Assembly: GCA_047528275.1 (NCBI GenBank)
Contig: CP180023.1
Span: 744,001 to 808,000, forward strand
Reading direction: 5' to 3'
Source: G039954875 sp047528275
GTDB taxonomy: Bacteria > Bacteroidota > Bacteroidia > Flavobacteriales > Blattabacteriaceae
DNA: 64,000 nt
Below, piece after piece: positions 38,724-48,852 of the stretch. Every line of letters begins with the position of its first letter. Position 1 is the stretch's first letter. The notes under the pieces were generated by a model that saw only the letters and a program-made list of their open reading frames with translations, searched no databases and was not told the origin of the DNA. A program made the position numbers and the translations under genes.

Positions 38724-40028
38724 TCAGCCTCCAAAATCGTCAAAACGGATATTTCCTTTAGGAACTCCAAAGTCGTCACACATCTTCACTACAGCGTTGT
38801 TCATCATCGGAGGACCACAGAAATAAAACTCAACATCTTCAGGTACTTCATGATCTTTCAAATAATGATCAATCAAAGCTTGGTGTGCAAATCCTGTAAA
38901 TCCATCTCCTGTAGGATCATGGATGCTTTTTTTGGATTTCCAATTATCTTCAGGTAGGGGTTCGGAAAGGATGATATAGAATTTGAAATTGGGAAATTCG
39001 TGTTCAATGGCTCGAAAATCTTCCAGGTAAAACAACTCACGTTTCGAACGTCCTCCATACCAAAAGGAGACCTTTCGCTGGGTCTTTTTGGTATGGAAGA
39101 GATGAAAAAGATGCGAACGCATCGGCGCCATACCAGCACCACCCCCAACGTAGATCATTTCAGCTTGCGAATCTTCATTAATGAAAAATTCACCATATGG
39201 CCCCGATATCGTAACCTTATCACCAGGTTTTTTTGAGAAGACATAAGAGGAGCAAATGCCTGGATTCACCTTAGCCCAACCGCCTACAAGCTTATCAAAA
39301 GGTGGTGTGGTCACACGGATGTTTAGCATAATAATATTACCATCAGCCGGATGGTTGGCTATCGAATAGGCGCGAACGATGCTCTCTTCGTTGATCATCT
39401 TTAAATCCCATAGCTTAAATTTATCCCATTCCAAACGAAACTTATCGGGTTGATCATGATGTTTTGGATGGGCTGTGATATCGATATTCTTATAATCTAT
39501 GGTGCTCGAAGGTACATCGATCTGTATATAACCCCCGGCTTTGAAATCGAGCTTTTCGCCTTTTGGCAACTGTACAACGAATTCTTTAATAAAGGAGGCT
39601 ACATTGTAATTGGATTGGACCGTACACTCCCACTTTTTGATACCGAAGACTTCCTCAGAGATCTGGATCTGCATATCTTGCCTGACCTTGACTTGGCATC
39701 CAAGTCGCCAATGCTGCTCCTTCTGTCTCCTGGTGAAATGGGGCTCTTCCGTGGGTAAGATATCTCCACCACCGGAGAACACTTGACACTTACATTGTAG
39801 GCAAGTCCCGCCGCCGCCACAAGCCGATGGTAAAAAAAGTTTTTGATTGCTGAGCGTCGAGAGTAAAGAACTTCCTGAGGCTACTTCGAGAGTTTTTCCG
39901 CCATTAACTGTGATTTTGACTGGACCAGAAGGCGATAGTTTGGCCTTGACCGTGAGTAATAAGGCTACCATGAATATCATGAGAATCAAAAAGGAGATAA
40001 CAGTGGTAAAAATGGTGACCACAGTCAT
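38724..40028 (-). CDS. nqrF: Na+-translocating NADH:quinone reductase subunit F
   Basis: A 434-residue NADH-oxidising subunit. It has one N-terminal membrane anchor (about residues 5-27), a 2Fe-2S ferredoxin domain with cysteines C70, C76, C79 and C111, an FAD domain with the RAYSIAN motif, and an NAD-binding domain with YVGGGAGMAPMRS and a C-terminal FDDFGG. Electrons pass from NADH to FAD and then to the 2Fe-2S centre. It is the last gene of nqrABCDEF and overlaps nqrE by 4 bases. Confidence 0.97.
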   Translation of the reverse strand: MTVVTIFTTVISFLILMIFMVALLLTVKAKLSPSGPVKITVNGGKTLEVASGSSLLSTLSNQKLFLPSACGGGGTCLQCKCQVFSGGGDILPTEEPHFTRRQKEQHWRLGCQVKVRQDMQIQISEEVFGIKKWECTVQSNYNVASFIKEFVVQLPKGEKLDFKAGGYIQIDVPSSTIDYKNIDITAHPKHHDQPDKFRLEWDKFKLWDLKMINEESIVRAYSIANHPADGNIIMLNIRVTTPPFDKLVGGWAKVNPGICSSYVFSKKPGDKVTISGPYGEFFINEDSQAEMIYVGGGAGMAPMRSHLFHLFHTKKTQRKVSFWYGGRSKRELFYLEDFRAIEHEFPNFKFYIILSEPLPEDNWKSKKSIHDPTGDGFTGFAHQALIDHYLKDHEVPEDVEFYFCGPPMMNNAVVKMCDDFGVPKGNIRFDDFGG

Positions 40029-40762
40029 TTTTGAACGGAATTTAATTTGGTTTTTAAAGTGATATAATTAGGCTTTTCTTGTCGATTTTCTTGATCTATT
40101 ATCGATATACTTGAACTAATCTCCTGTGTTTTTTTTTTCTTCTCGACCTGAAGGTCAATCCCGCCAAAGCTCAAAAAACCAATAGCCATTAAGCCGGTCA
40201 AGATAAAGGTAATACCTAGTCCTTGTAATGGTGCAGGTACATTGGAGTAGCGGATCTTTTCCCGGATTGCTGCGATAGCCAGTATCGCTAAAAACCAGCC
40301 AACACCAGATCCCAAACCATAAATCACTGCCTCTCCCACATTGAAAAATTCTTTTTGTTGCATAAAGAGCGAGCCACCTAAGATCGCACAGTTCACTGCA
40401 ATCAGAGGTAGAAAAATCCCCAGAGCATTGTACAAAGTCGGGGCAAAGCGTTCTACGATCATCTCGACGAGTTGCACCATCGTAGCGATGATTGCGATGA
40501 AGATGATCACTGTCATGAAGCTTAGATCTACTTGCTCAAACGAAGGATCGAGCCAAGCTAATGCACCTTGTTGCAAGAGATATTTATCGAGAAGAAAATT
40601 TAAGGGTACCGTCACCAACATGACGAAGATCACAGCTGTGCCTAAACCGATAGCTGTCGAAACCTTTTTGGATACGGCCAAATAGGAGCACATCCCCAAA
40701 AAATAAGCGAAGATCATATTATCGATGAAAATAGACTTTATGAAAATATTCAAATATTCCAT
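40025..40762 (-). CDS. nqrE: Na+-translocating NADH:quinone reductase subunit E
   Basis: A six-segment membrane subunit starting MEYLNIFIKSIFIDNMIF; an in-frame ATG three codons upstream (40771) is an alternative start. Conserved stretches include YFLGMCSYLAVSKK and LPLIAVNCAILGGSLF, whose cysteines bind the intramembrane iron-sulphur centre with NqrD. The first about 205 residues align with the family. The last about 40 residues are a charged tail (from VEKKKKTQEIS) that is longer than in the Vibrio protein. It overlaps nqrF by 4 bases. Confidence 0.95.
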   Translation of the reverse strand: MEYLNIFIKSIFIDNMIFAYFLGMCSYLAVSKKVSTAIGLGTAVIFVMLVTVPLNFLLDKYLLQQGALAWLDPSFEQVDLSFMTVIIFIAIIATMVQLVEMIVERFAPTLYNALGIFLPLIAVNCAILGGSLFMQQKEFFNVGEAVIYGLGSGVGWFLAILAIAAIREKIRYSNVPAPLQGLGITFILTGLMAIGFLSFGGIDLQVEKKKKTQEISSSISIIDQENRQEKPNYITLKTKLNSVQK

Positions 40763-40787
40763 GGTATTCAATTTTTACAAGTTCTGA

Positions 40788-41474
40788 TCATTTTTTTTCT
40801 ATGAGTTTGGTATTTCTACTGCGCTGTACCCAGATGATGATCCCCACGGCGATTAAGGCCATCGGGGCCAATAGCATAAATCCGTTATTGTCATAGCCTA
40901 AGGCATAGAGGCCCGTTTTTTTAACAGGATCACCCAAGATTTGTATCCCTAAGAGCGATCCTGAGCCTAAGAGTTCTCTGAAAAAGGCTACGATGACCAG
41001 GATGATCCCATAGCCCCAAGCATTCCCAAGTCCATCCAAAAAAACGGGCCAAGGTTTATTTCTCAATGCAAAGGCTTCAAAGCGTCCCATGATGATACAA
41101 TTGGTAATGATCAACGAAACAAAAACCGAGAGTTGTTTGCTCACATCGTAAGCAAAGGCTTTGAGCACTTGATCGACCAAAATAACCAATGCAGCGATGA
41201 TGACCAATTGCACGATGATGCGGATGCGGTTGGGGATGATGTTCCGCATCAGGGAGATCACCACATTACCCATAGCTAGAACGACCATCACAGATACAGC
41301 CATCACAATAGCCGGCAGGAGTTTAGCCGTCACAGCTAAAGCCGAACAGATGCCCAAAACTTGTACAGTGACTGGATTATTGTCATTCAAAGGGTCTTGA
41401 ATAAGCTTTCTGTTTTTTTTGGAAAATAACGGCTCGCTCGGCTCTTTTTCTCTGATCAAAGTTTTGATTATCAT
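40788..41474 (-). CDS. nqrD: Na+-translocating NADH:quinone reductase subunit D
   Basis: A 228-residue membrane subunit homologous to NqrE. The stretches NNPVTVQVLGICSALAVT and SLIITNCIIMGRFEAFA are conserved, the latter with the cysteine for the shared iron-sulphur centre. The N-terminus carries about 30 charged residues (MIIKTLIREKEPSEPLFSKK) before the conserved part. It overlaps nqrC by 4 bases and is 25 bases before the nqrE start. Confidence 0.96.
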   Translation of the reverse strand: MIIKTLIREKEPSEPLFSKKNRKLIQDPLNDNNPVTVQVLGICSALAVTAKLLPAIVMAVSVMVVLAMGNVVISLMRNIIPNRIRIIVQLVIIAALVILVDQVLKAFAYDVSKQLSVFVSLIITNCIIMGRFEAFALRNKPWPVFLDGLGNAWGYGIILVIVAFFRELLGSGSLLGIQILGDPVKKTGLYALGYDNNGFMLLAPMALIAVGIIIWVQRSRNTKLIEKK

Positions 41475-42196
41475 AACTTATTTCTTACGGTTTGCAAATA
41501 AGGCAAATAAAATCTCAGGCCGCGAACGAGCATTTCGCTAACACCATCACCGGTCTTGGTTGCACCGCTTATACCATCTACTTGATTGTCCTCTTTGTTG
41601 GTATTCCCTGGATCGCTCGTTCCTTTAACTATTCTGACCCCTTGATAATTGCCTGAGGTATCAAATATACGTTCTCCATTGAAGGACTCCATAAAGAAAT
41701 CCTGGGTAATCTCAGCACCCAGGCCAGGGGTCTCGGATTTGTGATCCAAAATAATACCTACTATTTTAAACTCTTGATCCAATGAAACATAACCCCACAC
41801 TGGACCCCACAGCCCTGTACCGTACAAGGGCGTGATATAGTAACGGTCCTGATCTTTTTCAGCGATATAGAGCGGCATCTTTTGATCTTTAGGTACTTTT
41901 TTTATCTCGGTAGTGATGTCGATATCAAAAGCCTTTTCACCTTCCAAGATCTGCCCTTTGGCATTGAGAACGAGGGCTTGTTTGATGTATGTTTGATAGG
42001 CTTTACTGGCTTCTTCCATACTGACTTTCACACCTACAGAGTTCAGGATATTTTGTATCTTCTCACGCGTTTTGTTCTCGTCTTGAAAAGGTTTCAACTT
42101 GATCGTTGCAAAAGCTAAAACAGCCCCTACCATCACTACCATTGCGACGGAAAAACCAAGGGTATATGAATTTTTATCAACAAATTTCTTTACCAT
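41471..42196 (-). CDS. nqrC: Na+-translocating NADH:quinone reductase subunit C
   Basis: A 241-residue subunit with one N-terminal membrane segment (about 12-32) and a periplasmic flavodomain. FMN is covalently attached to a threonine in an SGAT motif; here it is T213 in DGISGATKTGDGV, intact. The stretch GLWGPVWGYVSLD and TPGLGAEI are typical. Flavin attachment needs the ApbE transferase, which is not in this window. The gene lies 3 bases after nqrB and overlaps nqrD. Confidence 0.96.
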   Translation of the reverse strand: MVKKFVDKNSYTLGFSVAMVVMVGAVLAFATIKLKPFQDENKTREKIQNILNSVGVKVSMEEASKAYQTYIKQALVLNAKGQILEGEKAFDIDITTEIKKVPKDQKMPLYIAEKDQDRYYITPLYGTGLWGPVWGYVSLDQEFKIVGIILDHKSETPGLGAEITQDFFMESFNGERIFDTSGNYQGVRIVKGTSDPGNTNKEDNQVDGISGATKTGDGVSEMLVRGLRFYLPYLQTVRNKL

Positions 42197-42199
42197 GAC

Positions 42200-43366
42200 T
42201 CAAATATTCTTGTTTTTCAATCGTTTCATCCTTCGATTGATGTTTGCCTGGATGACAAAGTGGTCAATGATTGGTGCAAAGATGTTCATCAAAAGTATAG
42301 CCATCATCACCCCTTCGGGATAAGCCGGATTGAAGATACGGATCAAAATACTGAAAAACCCTACGAAAAAACCATAAATCCACTTACCAGTTTCGGTCTG
42401 AGCTGCTGATACTGGATCTGTAGCCATAAAGACGATACCAAAGGCAAAACCACCCACGAGCAGATGTTGCCACCACGGGAAGGCCATCAATGCGTTAGCT
42501 CCCCAAGCGTTAAATAACAGCCCTATCACCGAGGCGCCAATCAAAGCCGAAAGCATGATTCTCCAACTCCCTATACCTGTAAAGATCAAGAGAATAGCGC
42601 CGAGTAGAATAGCTACTACCGAGGTCTCCCCAAAAGAACCAGGGATGAAACCTAAAAACATGTCTTGAACCGAAATGGGTATATTGTGCAGAACTATTTG
42701 CTGAGCGAGTTCAACTTGATCTTTGGCATTGGCCAAAAAACCGATGGACGACTCTCCTGAGATGCCATCTACATCACTACCGGATACCCATACCTTATCT
42801 CCGGAGATCTCTTTGGGATAGGCAAAGAATAAAAAAGCGCGGGCAACCAAAGCCGGATTCAAAACATTCATTCCGGTACCGCCAAAAGCTTCTTTACTGA
42901 TGACTACGGTGAAGATCACTGCTGAAGCGAGCATCCAAAGAGGGATGTCTGCCGGGATGATGAGCGGTATAAGTAGACCAGTGACCAGATAGCCCTCATT
43001 GACTTCATGTTTCCTGATTGTAGCAAAGAGGAATTCGATACTTAAGCCTACACCATAAGATACAGCGATGAGTGGAAGGATCTTTCCCATACCGAATAAA
43101 AAACAATTCCAGAGGGAGGTGCCCCCACCGATTTGACTGTAGTGTTGATATCCGGTATTGTAGGATCCAAAAAATAGACAGGGTATCAAGGCGATTACTA
43201 CAGTGATCATCGTCCGTTTCATGTCTGCTGCATCACGGATATGACTACCGGTATGGGTCGTATGCTTCGGGATAAACAAAAAAGTATGAAAAGCGTTTAA
43301 AATAGGACTAAAAGGAGTTCCATTATACTTTTTCTTCAATTGATCCAATCGTTTTTTTATATTCAT
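42200..43366 (-). CDS. nqrB: Na+-translocating NADH:quinone reductase subunit B
   Basis: A 388-residue membrane subunit that carries a covalent FMN and binds riboflavin, and forms part of the sodium path. Membrane segments and stretches such as KEAFGGTGMNVLNPALVARA and MATDPVSAAQTETGKW match the family. The FMN site, in Vibrio DGFSGAT with T236, reads DGISGES at residues 200-206 here, so the acceptor is Ser206 and the Ala is Glu. All else looks intact. It is 15 bases downstream of nqrA. Confidence 0.95.
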   Translation of the reverse strand: MNIKKRLDQLKKKYNGTPFSPILNAFHTFLFIPKHTTHTGSHIRDAADMKRTMITVVIALIPCLFFGSYNTGYQHYSQIGGGTSLWNCFLFGMGKILPLIAVSYGVGLSIEFLFATIRKHEVNEGYLVTGLLIPLIIPADIPLWMLASAVIFTVVISKEAFGGTGMNVLNPALVARAFLFFAYPKEISGDKVWVSGSDVDGISGESSIGFLANAKDQVELAQQIVLHNIPISVQDMFLGFIPGSFGETSVVAILLGAILLIFTGIGSWRIMLSALIGASVIGLLFNAWGANALMAFPWWQHLLVGGFAFGIVFMATDPVSAAQTETGKWIYGFFVGFFSILIRIFNPAYPEGVMMAILLMNIFAPIIDHFVIQANINRRMKRLKNKNI

Positions 43367-43381
43367 CTACTCTGATTTCAT

Positions 43382-44734
43382 TTATCCTATTTCCCTGATC
43401 ATCAAGTCCAAGCCTCTTCTAACGATCTGTTGATGTTCCAATTTGGAGACATCGACATATTCGGTCAGAGCAAAATCTTCCGGAGCGACTTCATAGATGC
43501 CAAGTTGTTCCATTTTTTCTAGATCCTCGGTGAGGATAGCCTTGAGTAAATGCATGGGATAGATGTCAAAGGGAAAATATTTTTCGTACCAACCAGTCAA
43601 TACAAAGGCGCGCTCTTCGCCGTTGAGATTGGTGTTAAGAGCATATTTCTTTTTAGGAGTGAGCCAGGAAAACATATTAGCCCGTGAGACACTGAATTTT
43701 TTAGGCCGGGGCAATAACCACCCAAACAAATCGTAGTCATCACCCTCTGGAATGACCGTAATTTGATCACTATAATATCTCAAATGACCTTCTAGAGTAG
43801 TTTTCTTACCTGTGAGTACATTACCACTGATGTAACGGTTGTTGCCCTCTTTAATATTATCCTTGACCAAATCGGAGATTTGTGCTCCTATCCTCGTCTT
43901 GACATAATGAGGATTTTTGATCTGTGAACCAGTGATCGCTAAGGTACGCTCAGGATTCCACTTACCGGTGAGGAAGAGTTCACCTATGATCACAAGGTCT
44001 TGTGGGCTGATAAACCAGACAATATCAAACTTATCGATCGGATCAACATGGGCGATCTGTACGCTGATATTACCTGCTGGATGGGGCCCATATACGTTGT
44101 GGAACTCTACCCCTTGCATGGAATGAAAAGGACTATTGATCGCACCACCGGTTATGCTTAGGTGCATCTTGCCCGGGGTGAGCTTTTTCAGGGCCTCAAT
44201 ACCCGTACACATCTCCTTCTCCTTACTACGAAAGATGTACTCGAAGTCTGGTGCTAAAGGAGCAGTGGCACAGGCTGAAATAAAAATCGCCTTGGGTGTC
44301 TTGTCCGGAAAGGCGATGATATCGTACGGACGTTGTCTGATGAAAGCCCAACAACCGCTCTCAAGGAGATAGGTTTTGATCTGATCGGTCGAGAGCTCAG
44401 CGGGATTTTTCACACCATGATCTCTAAAATCGATAGATCTATCAGCCAATATCTTTATCTCCAATATTTTCCGTTTATTTCCTCTTGAGATTTCTACTAC
44501 CTCACCACTCATCGGAGCAGGAAATGCAATGCGAGCATTGGCTTTGGATCGAAATAAAATATCACCTGACTTGACTTCATCACCTAACTTGACTTCCAAC
44601 TTGGGAATGATATGATGAAAATCATCGGCTACAAGCGCATAAGTCTTAGATAAAGGGATATAATGTATTTCTTTTTGCGCTTGTCCTTTCAGTTTAATAT
44701 CCAACCCTTTTTTTATACGGATTTCATTAGACAT
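43382..44734 (-). CDS. nqrA: Na+-translocating NADH:quinone reductase subunit A
   Basis: A 450-residue soluble subunit on the cytoplasmic side, first gene of the nqrABCDEF operon. The stretches GLDIKLKGQAQKEI near the N-terminus, GDILFRSKANARIAFPAPMS, and GRPHPAGN-like VYGPHPAGNISVQI are typical. It contributes to ubiquinone or menaquinone binding. Together the six genes make a pump that oxidises NADH and exports sodium. I found no clear -33/-7 promoter pair in the 170 bases upstream. Confidence 0.96.
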   Translation of the reverse strand: MSNEIRIKKGLDIKLKGQAQKEIHYIPLSKTYALVADDFHHIIPKLEVKLGDEVKSGDILFRSKANARIAFPAPMSGEVVEISRGNKRKILEIKILADRSIDFRDHGVKNPAELSTDQIKTYLLESGCWAFIRQRPYDIIAFPDKTPKAIFISACATAPLAPDFEYIFRSKEKEMCTGIEALKKLTPGKMHLSITGGAINSPFHSMQGVEFHNVYGPHPAGNISVQIAHVDPIDKFDIVWFISPQDLVIIGELFLTGKWNPERTLAITGSQIKNPHYVKTRIGAQISDLVKDNIKEGNNRYISGNVLTGKKTTLEGHLRYYSDQITVIPEGDDYDLFGWLLPRPKKFSVSRANMFSWLTPKKKYALNTNLNGEERAFVLTGWYEKYFPFDIYPMHLLKAILTEDLEKMEQLGIYEVAPEDFALTEYVDVSKLEHQQIVRRGLDLMIREIG

Positions 44735-44899
44735 GAGTCAATTATATTTTATGTAATGGAATAGTTTTAGTGGATTTCCCCATGAAATCGGGGATGAATT
44801 TAATAATTAATTGATAAAGCTAAGTAGTTGGCCTGAGGTTATTTTTATACTTGAATTTCTAAAAATCTAAAAGATTTCACAGAAACGATTTATATTCTT

Positions 44900-46137
44900 C
44901 ATTTACCTTCTAATTTCTAAATCTTGTATGGGGGCAGGATGTAATAGCTCCTATCATCATAAAAAGTATCATTTTGTACAATCCGTAGACTGGGGATAAT
45001 ACAGTCATCATTCGGGTGGGTGATGAATTGATTTTGGATTTTGATAACATAAACAATAGTTACAAAAAGTATAATTACCTTTGGATTAGTACATTTATGA
45101 TTGGAAAAAGTTAGATATTTTTACCCCCGAGTACATGACCTAATATTAAGAAAGTTACATATGGGACTACAAGCCTTTCTTCAATACCTTTGTACCTTAT
45201 GTCCACTATTAATTCCGATTCTCCAACGAGAGAATCGGGCCAGAAACGCTTGGGAAATTATCTTTTAGAGGTTTACACAAACAATGCCGACAAAGTTGCT
45301 TTTCACCCGACGATTTGTCGTCGTAGAACCCTTGATAACTATCAACGCACAAATACAACGAGGCACTGGCGCCGATGCAGATCAGAAACAAGAGGTGCTT
45401 TTTGAGATCAGCTTTGGTTAGCCAGATCTTAGTCATAACATTCAGAATGTCCATATATCGATCTTGAAAAACAACAATTGGAAAGAGACAATCAATAGAC
45501 TTCCTCTATAATTCATCTAAAATTAGAAGTTGAGTTACAACTACAATATGATCAATGTTTTCGAAGGTGCCAGCGAATACAGATATTTTGACACGAAAAA
45601 CATCCGTTCAGCCAACATATCGGTATGTCGTATAGAAGAATACGAAAACGGATTCCACACCTTCCTGAGGAAGTATCTCTCAAGTCTAATAGCCCCTTAT
45701 TACACCCAATTGGATCTCAACAGAGAGTTTTACATCCGCAACAATGACTATATCGAAGAAAGCTATTTCGTTACGAAAGCCGATTACACCAAAGTATATT
45801 TCGCTTTATCAAGACCTAACTTTCCCAAAAAATCAATCTACGTACATAGGGACTTTCAACGATTGGATTTTGGATGAATAAAGCTGAATGAAGTGCAATG
45901 AGATGACCAATCCCCACGAATACGCTATGTTACTCAAACAGTCCTTTTACAACTATCTATACGCTACCCGAGACAAAAACCATAGGCACGATTTCTTACA
46001 CGGAAATCGATGGTTCGTATTGATAAACGGAAAACGAATATACCATTTTGGTTTATTGCAAACTGCTCGACGAACGTTATGATAAAATGATGGTCTTAGG
46101 AAAAACCAACAGCAAAACATTTTTATACGACTATTGA
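44900..46137 (+). pseudogene. Relic of the type IX secretion plug protein (DUF5103)
   Basis: Pieces of DUF5103, the T9SS plug protein, occur in order: ELILDFDNINNSYKKYNYL, PFFNTFVPYVHY, YLLEVYTNNADKVAF, RRFVVVEP, QKQEVLFEISFG, YNYNMINVFEGASEYRYFDT, FYIRNNDYIEE and KQSFYNYLYATRDK, ending FLYDY before TGA. Four or more frameshifts break it. The central 115 codons (45530-45877) are still open. In live systems this protein gates the SprA/Sov channel. Confidence 0.85.
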
Positions 46138-46829
46138 TATCTATCATAAACTATTTATTAATAGTTTTTCCTGAATATTAAGCCTATAAAAATGAATAAA
46201 ATACATCATTTATTGAATGATATAACTATGATAAATTGGAGTATATGACCTGACTTTGCATGAGTGACTGATCCTGTTCAACAGACAGAAAAATCCTTCA
46301 CACGGAAAAAAAAGCAAGCTTTGAAAAAAAAAACAAACGATCTGCACAAGATGTAGAAAAAAAGGCCAAATCCGTAGAGGAAAAAGGTGAAGGATCTGAT
46401 CTGTCCAAGATGTGAAAGAGAAATGCGAAACCCTCTCAAAGCAACTGAAAAAAGATGCTATACTTGAAATTCGATATAAAGTCAATAAAGAAGCAGTGCA
46501 AAATCAATGACCAAAAAAAGCTTTATTTCAAAAGACCCGTCTGACAACGAGAATATTTCAAAAAAAAAGCTACCTCAATATATTTGGGTCAGTCTTTTTT
46601 TTAGCAAGAATATGCGTATCAGGACTTCGATTGAAGTTGAATAAAGATAAATTTTTATAGCCCATTGTAATTACCTAATAACTAATAGTTTTTTTTCTTG
46701 AATTTTTATTAAAATTACTCTACTTTATTATGTATAATATTTAAATAATTTACTTTTTAATAAAAATATAAATTTTAAAATTTATTTTTATTATAAATAA
46801 TAAGTTAATTTTATATTATCTACCTTTTT
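46138..46829. other. Decayed region with lysine/glutamate-rich remnants
   Basis: Between 46200 and 46560 + strand pieces such as SAQDVEKKAKSVEEKGEG and KEKCETLSKQLKKD suggest a charged coiled-coil protein. From 46680 to about 46830 the DNA is almost only A and T. No family recognised. Confidence 0.4.
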
Positions 46830-47388
46830 AAATATCACCTCCGAAGGTTTCAATCAAATTCCTTCTGTAAATCTTGACACAAAAGAGCAGATCTATACGA
46901 ATGAGAATTACTATACTTCATACAATTATGAGCTCTCAGAAACGTACACTTTCAACATGTTTTTCTGGTGGAAAAGTTATAATCAACTCTTCGTATTTTA
47001 TTCAAAATATAAATTTAATAAAAATAATACAATTAAAGTACCAGAAAAAAAACGATTTTAGACTTTGTCTCACCATTTAAAACCACTTCTCGTTATCTGA
47101 AAACTTTCAACTGGAAATGATATTTTGGTACCACTCTCGATATAAATCTTTATTTTTCAAATTGTTCGAATTCTACAGTTTAGACTTAAGCTTAAAATCT
47201 TTTATTTGTCAGAGACGTATTCAAACAATAACATCTACATCTGACATTTTTATAAGCATGTCTTCAAATTATGAGCTTACACAAATAGAGTAAATGCAAA
47301 TCTATAACTCTAATTACGATTCCAGATATTTCAAATAGGAGTGAGATATAATTTCGGAAATGAAGAAGAAAGAAATAGATTGCTATGA
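46830..47388 (+). pseudogene. 3' relic of an outer-membrane barrel (TonB-receptor type)
   Basis: Barrel-like strands in shifting frames end with YFK/RFQIGVRYNFGNEEERNRLL before TGA at 47386-47388. The final IGVRYNFGN strand is typical of the outer-membrane barrel family related to TonB-dependent receptors. Nothing identifies the substrate. Confidence 0.5.
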
Positions 47389-47445
47389 AAATATGCAATA
47401 GCAACTGATTGATCTGATATACTATAGCTTATACTACTAGGATAA

Positions 47446-48460
47446 TTATAATAAATTTCTAACCGCTCCTGTTACAGTATCCCACTCAGGTAAATCAGGG
47501 ATATCCGTCTTCCTCTTGCTAAAAAACTGCATAAACAACTCACCCCACTCTCCATAATATTTTAGGGCAGTCACCATCCCATCTTTGTTAGGTTTATATA
47601 CGATCCAATTCTCTTTGAAAGCCGACTCCACGCAAATATAAGTTGAAGTGGTTATTCATCTCACATTGAACCACCTTTTATGATCTACTAGCTGCTGTAC
47701 TTCACCATTGAAGATCTGTAATATCCCATGATTGCCAACAAAGACCATAATTGGCACCTGATATTTTCGAGCGACCACACTTCTAGCAGTATGATCCCCT
47801 ACCTGATAAATCATACCCTCCATCTGGCAGATGGAGCGCTTGGACTCTATTTAACTTATATTTCATCAAACAGCGCATCGAACTCATGAGTTATCTTGCA
47901 TAGTTGCCCAAGCTTTTCTAAATCCCTCTACATCGACAGCCTCATCAGGAACTCCAAGAGTGACTTGTAGGGCAAGATAGAATAACTGTTTAATAAATTG
48001 ATTTATAGAACTATATATTTATACTAAAGCCAAATAGGTATTGTAATTACTTTACTCAGTCATGTAAATCTTGTGAATCACTTCTCAGTTTTTGGTAAAA
48101 AATTATAAACTGTATCGTGACTCATCTCGGACCATCTCAGTTAAAGCAAAAGAACTACTCAAAGCATTAAAAAATAGACGTAAATCGATAAAGCATAAGA
48201 AATAACCCACTCTTGGATCATCAACATGAGCATTCTCGTAAGTCCCTTTCAATTCATGGACGATGTGCTTATTGCAACTCAAATCCATAACCCTTCCAAA
48301 TCACCTATCTCCTTAAGGATAATGCATGGATCAGAACGCAATCGTATACCACCTTCACACAACGTGTAACTAACAATTCAACTTTCACTAACGCCAAGCA
48401 CTCATGCATCATTACGTATCCTAAAATGAGGTCGTTTATTTCTCAAAATATTCCATTTTT
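47446..48460 (-). pseudogene. hmuS: Relic of hemin-degrading/transport factor HmuS
   Basis: Minus-strand pieces match the HemS/HmuS family: VHELKGTYENAHVDDPRVGY, DLRLFFN, GILQIFNGEVQ followed by KRWFNVR, then an open 61-codon piece with DGMVTALKYYGEWGEL, FFSKRKTDIPDLPEWDTV. Histidines and arginines that hold haem in the family fall in the broken joins. At least four frameshifts or stops are present. It lies next to the TonB receptor and hmuY relics on the opposite strand. Confidence 0.8.
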
Positions 48461-48852
48461 CTATTAACTCTACTGACGTTCTATACATAAGTATTGATAC
48501 TTATAAAATTTGTAACTCTCGAGCCTTGTTTTCCATGATGATCATGGATAGTAATCCGTTAATTTTCCAATGTGATGTATTCCATCCTACTATATAGTAT
48601 TGAACGATTTTGAAGTGATATATATATTATATTTTATTTAAAATCAATTACTTATGATATTTCATCTAGGAGGCTATCCAAGGATATAATCTCAAGCCGA
48701 GACAAATATTGCATATTTCTCGATAGTTTTTCTTCAGCATACCTTTAGCAATAAAAGATTAAATATATAAGAATTTATATATTTTATAATAACTATTATT
48801 TAAATATTTAAACTAACTTAACATAAATTTATCCTTGATTTATCCTAAATAA

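Noticed and set aside
45214..45238. Hairpin CCGATTCTC/GAGAATCGG as terminator.
   Set aside because: It falls inside the coding part of the plug protein relic and has no T run.
46500..46560. Similarity of this stretch (contains CTTTATTTCAAAAGA) to the hmuY relic near 51300.
   Set aside because: The shared stretch is short and A/T-rich, so chance is likely.
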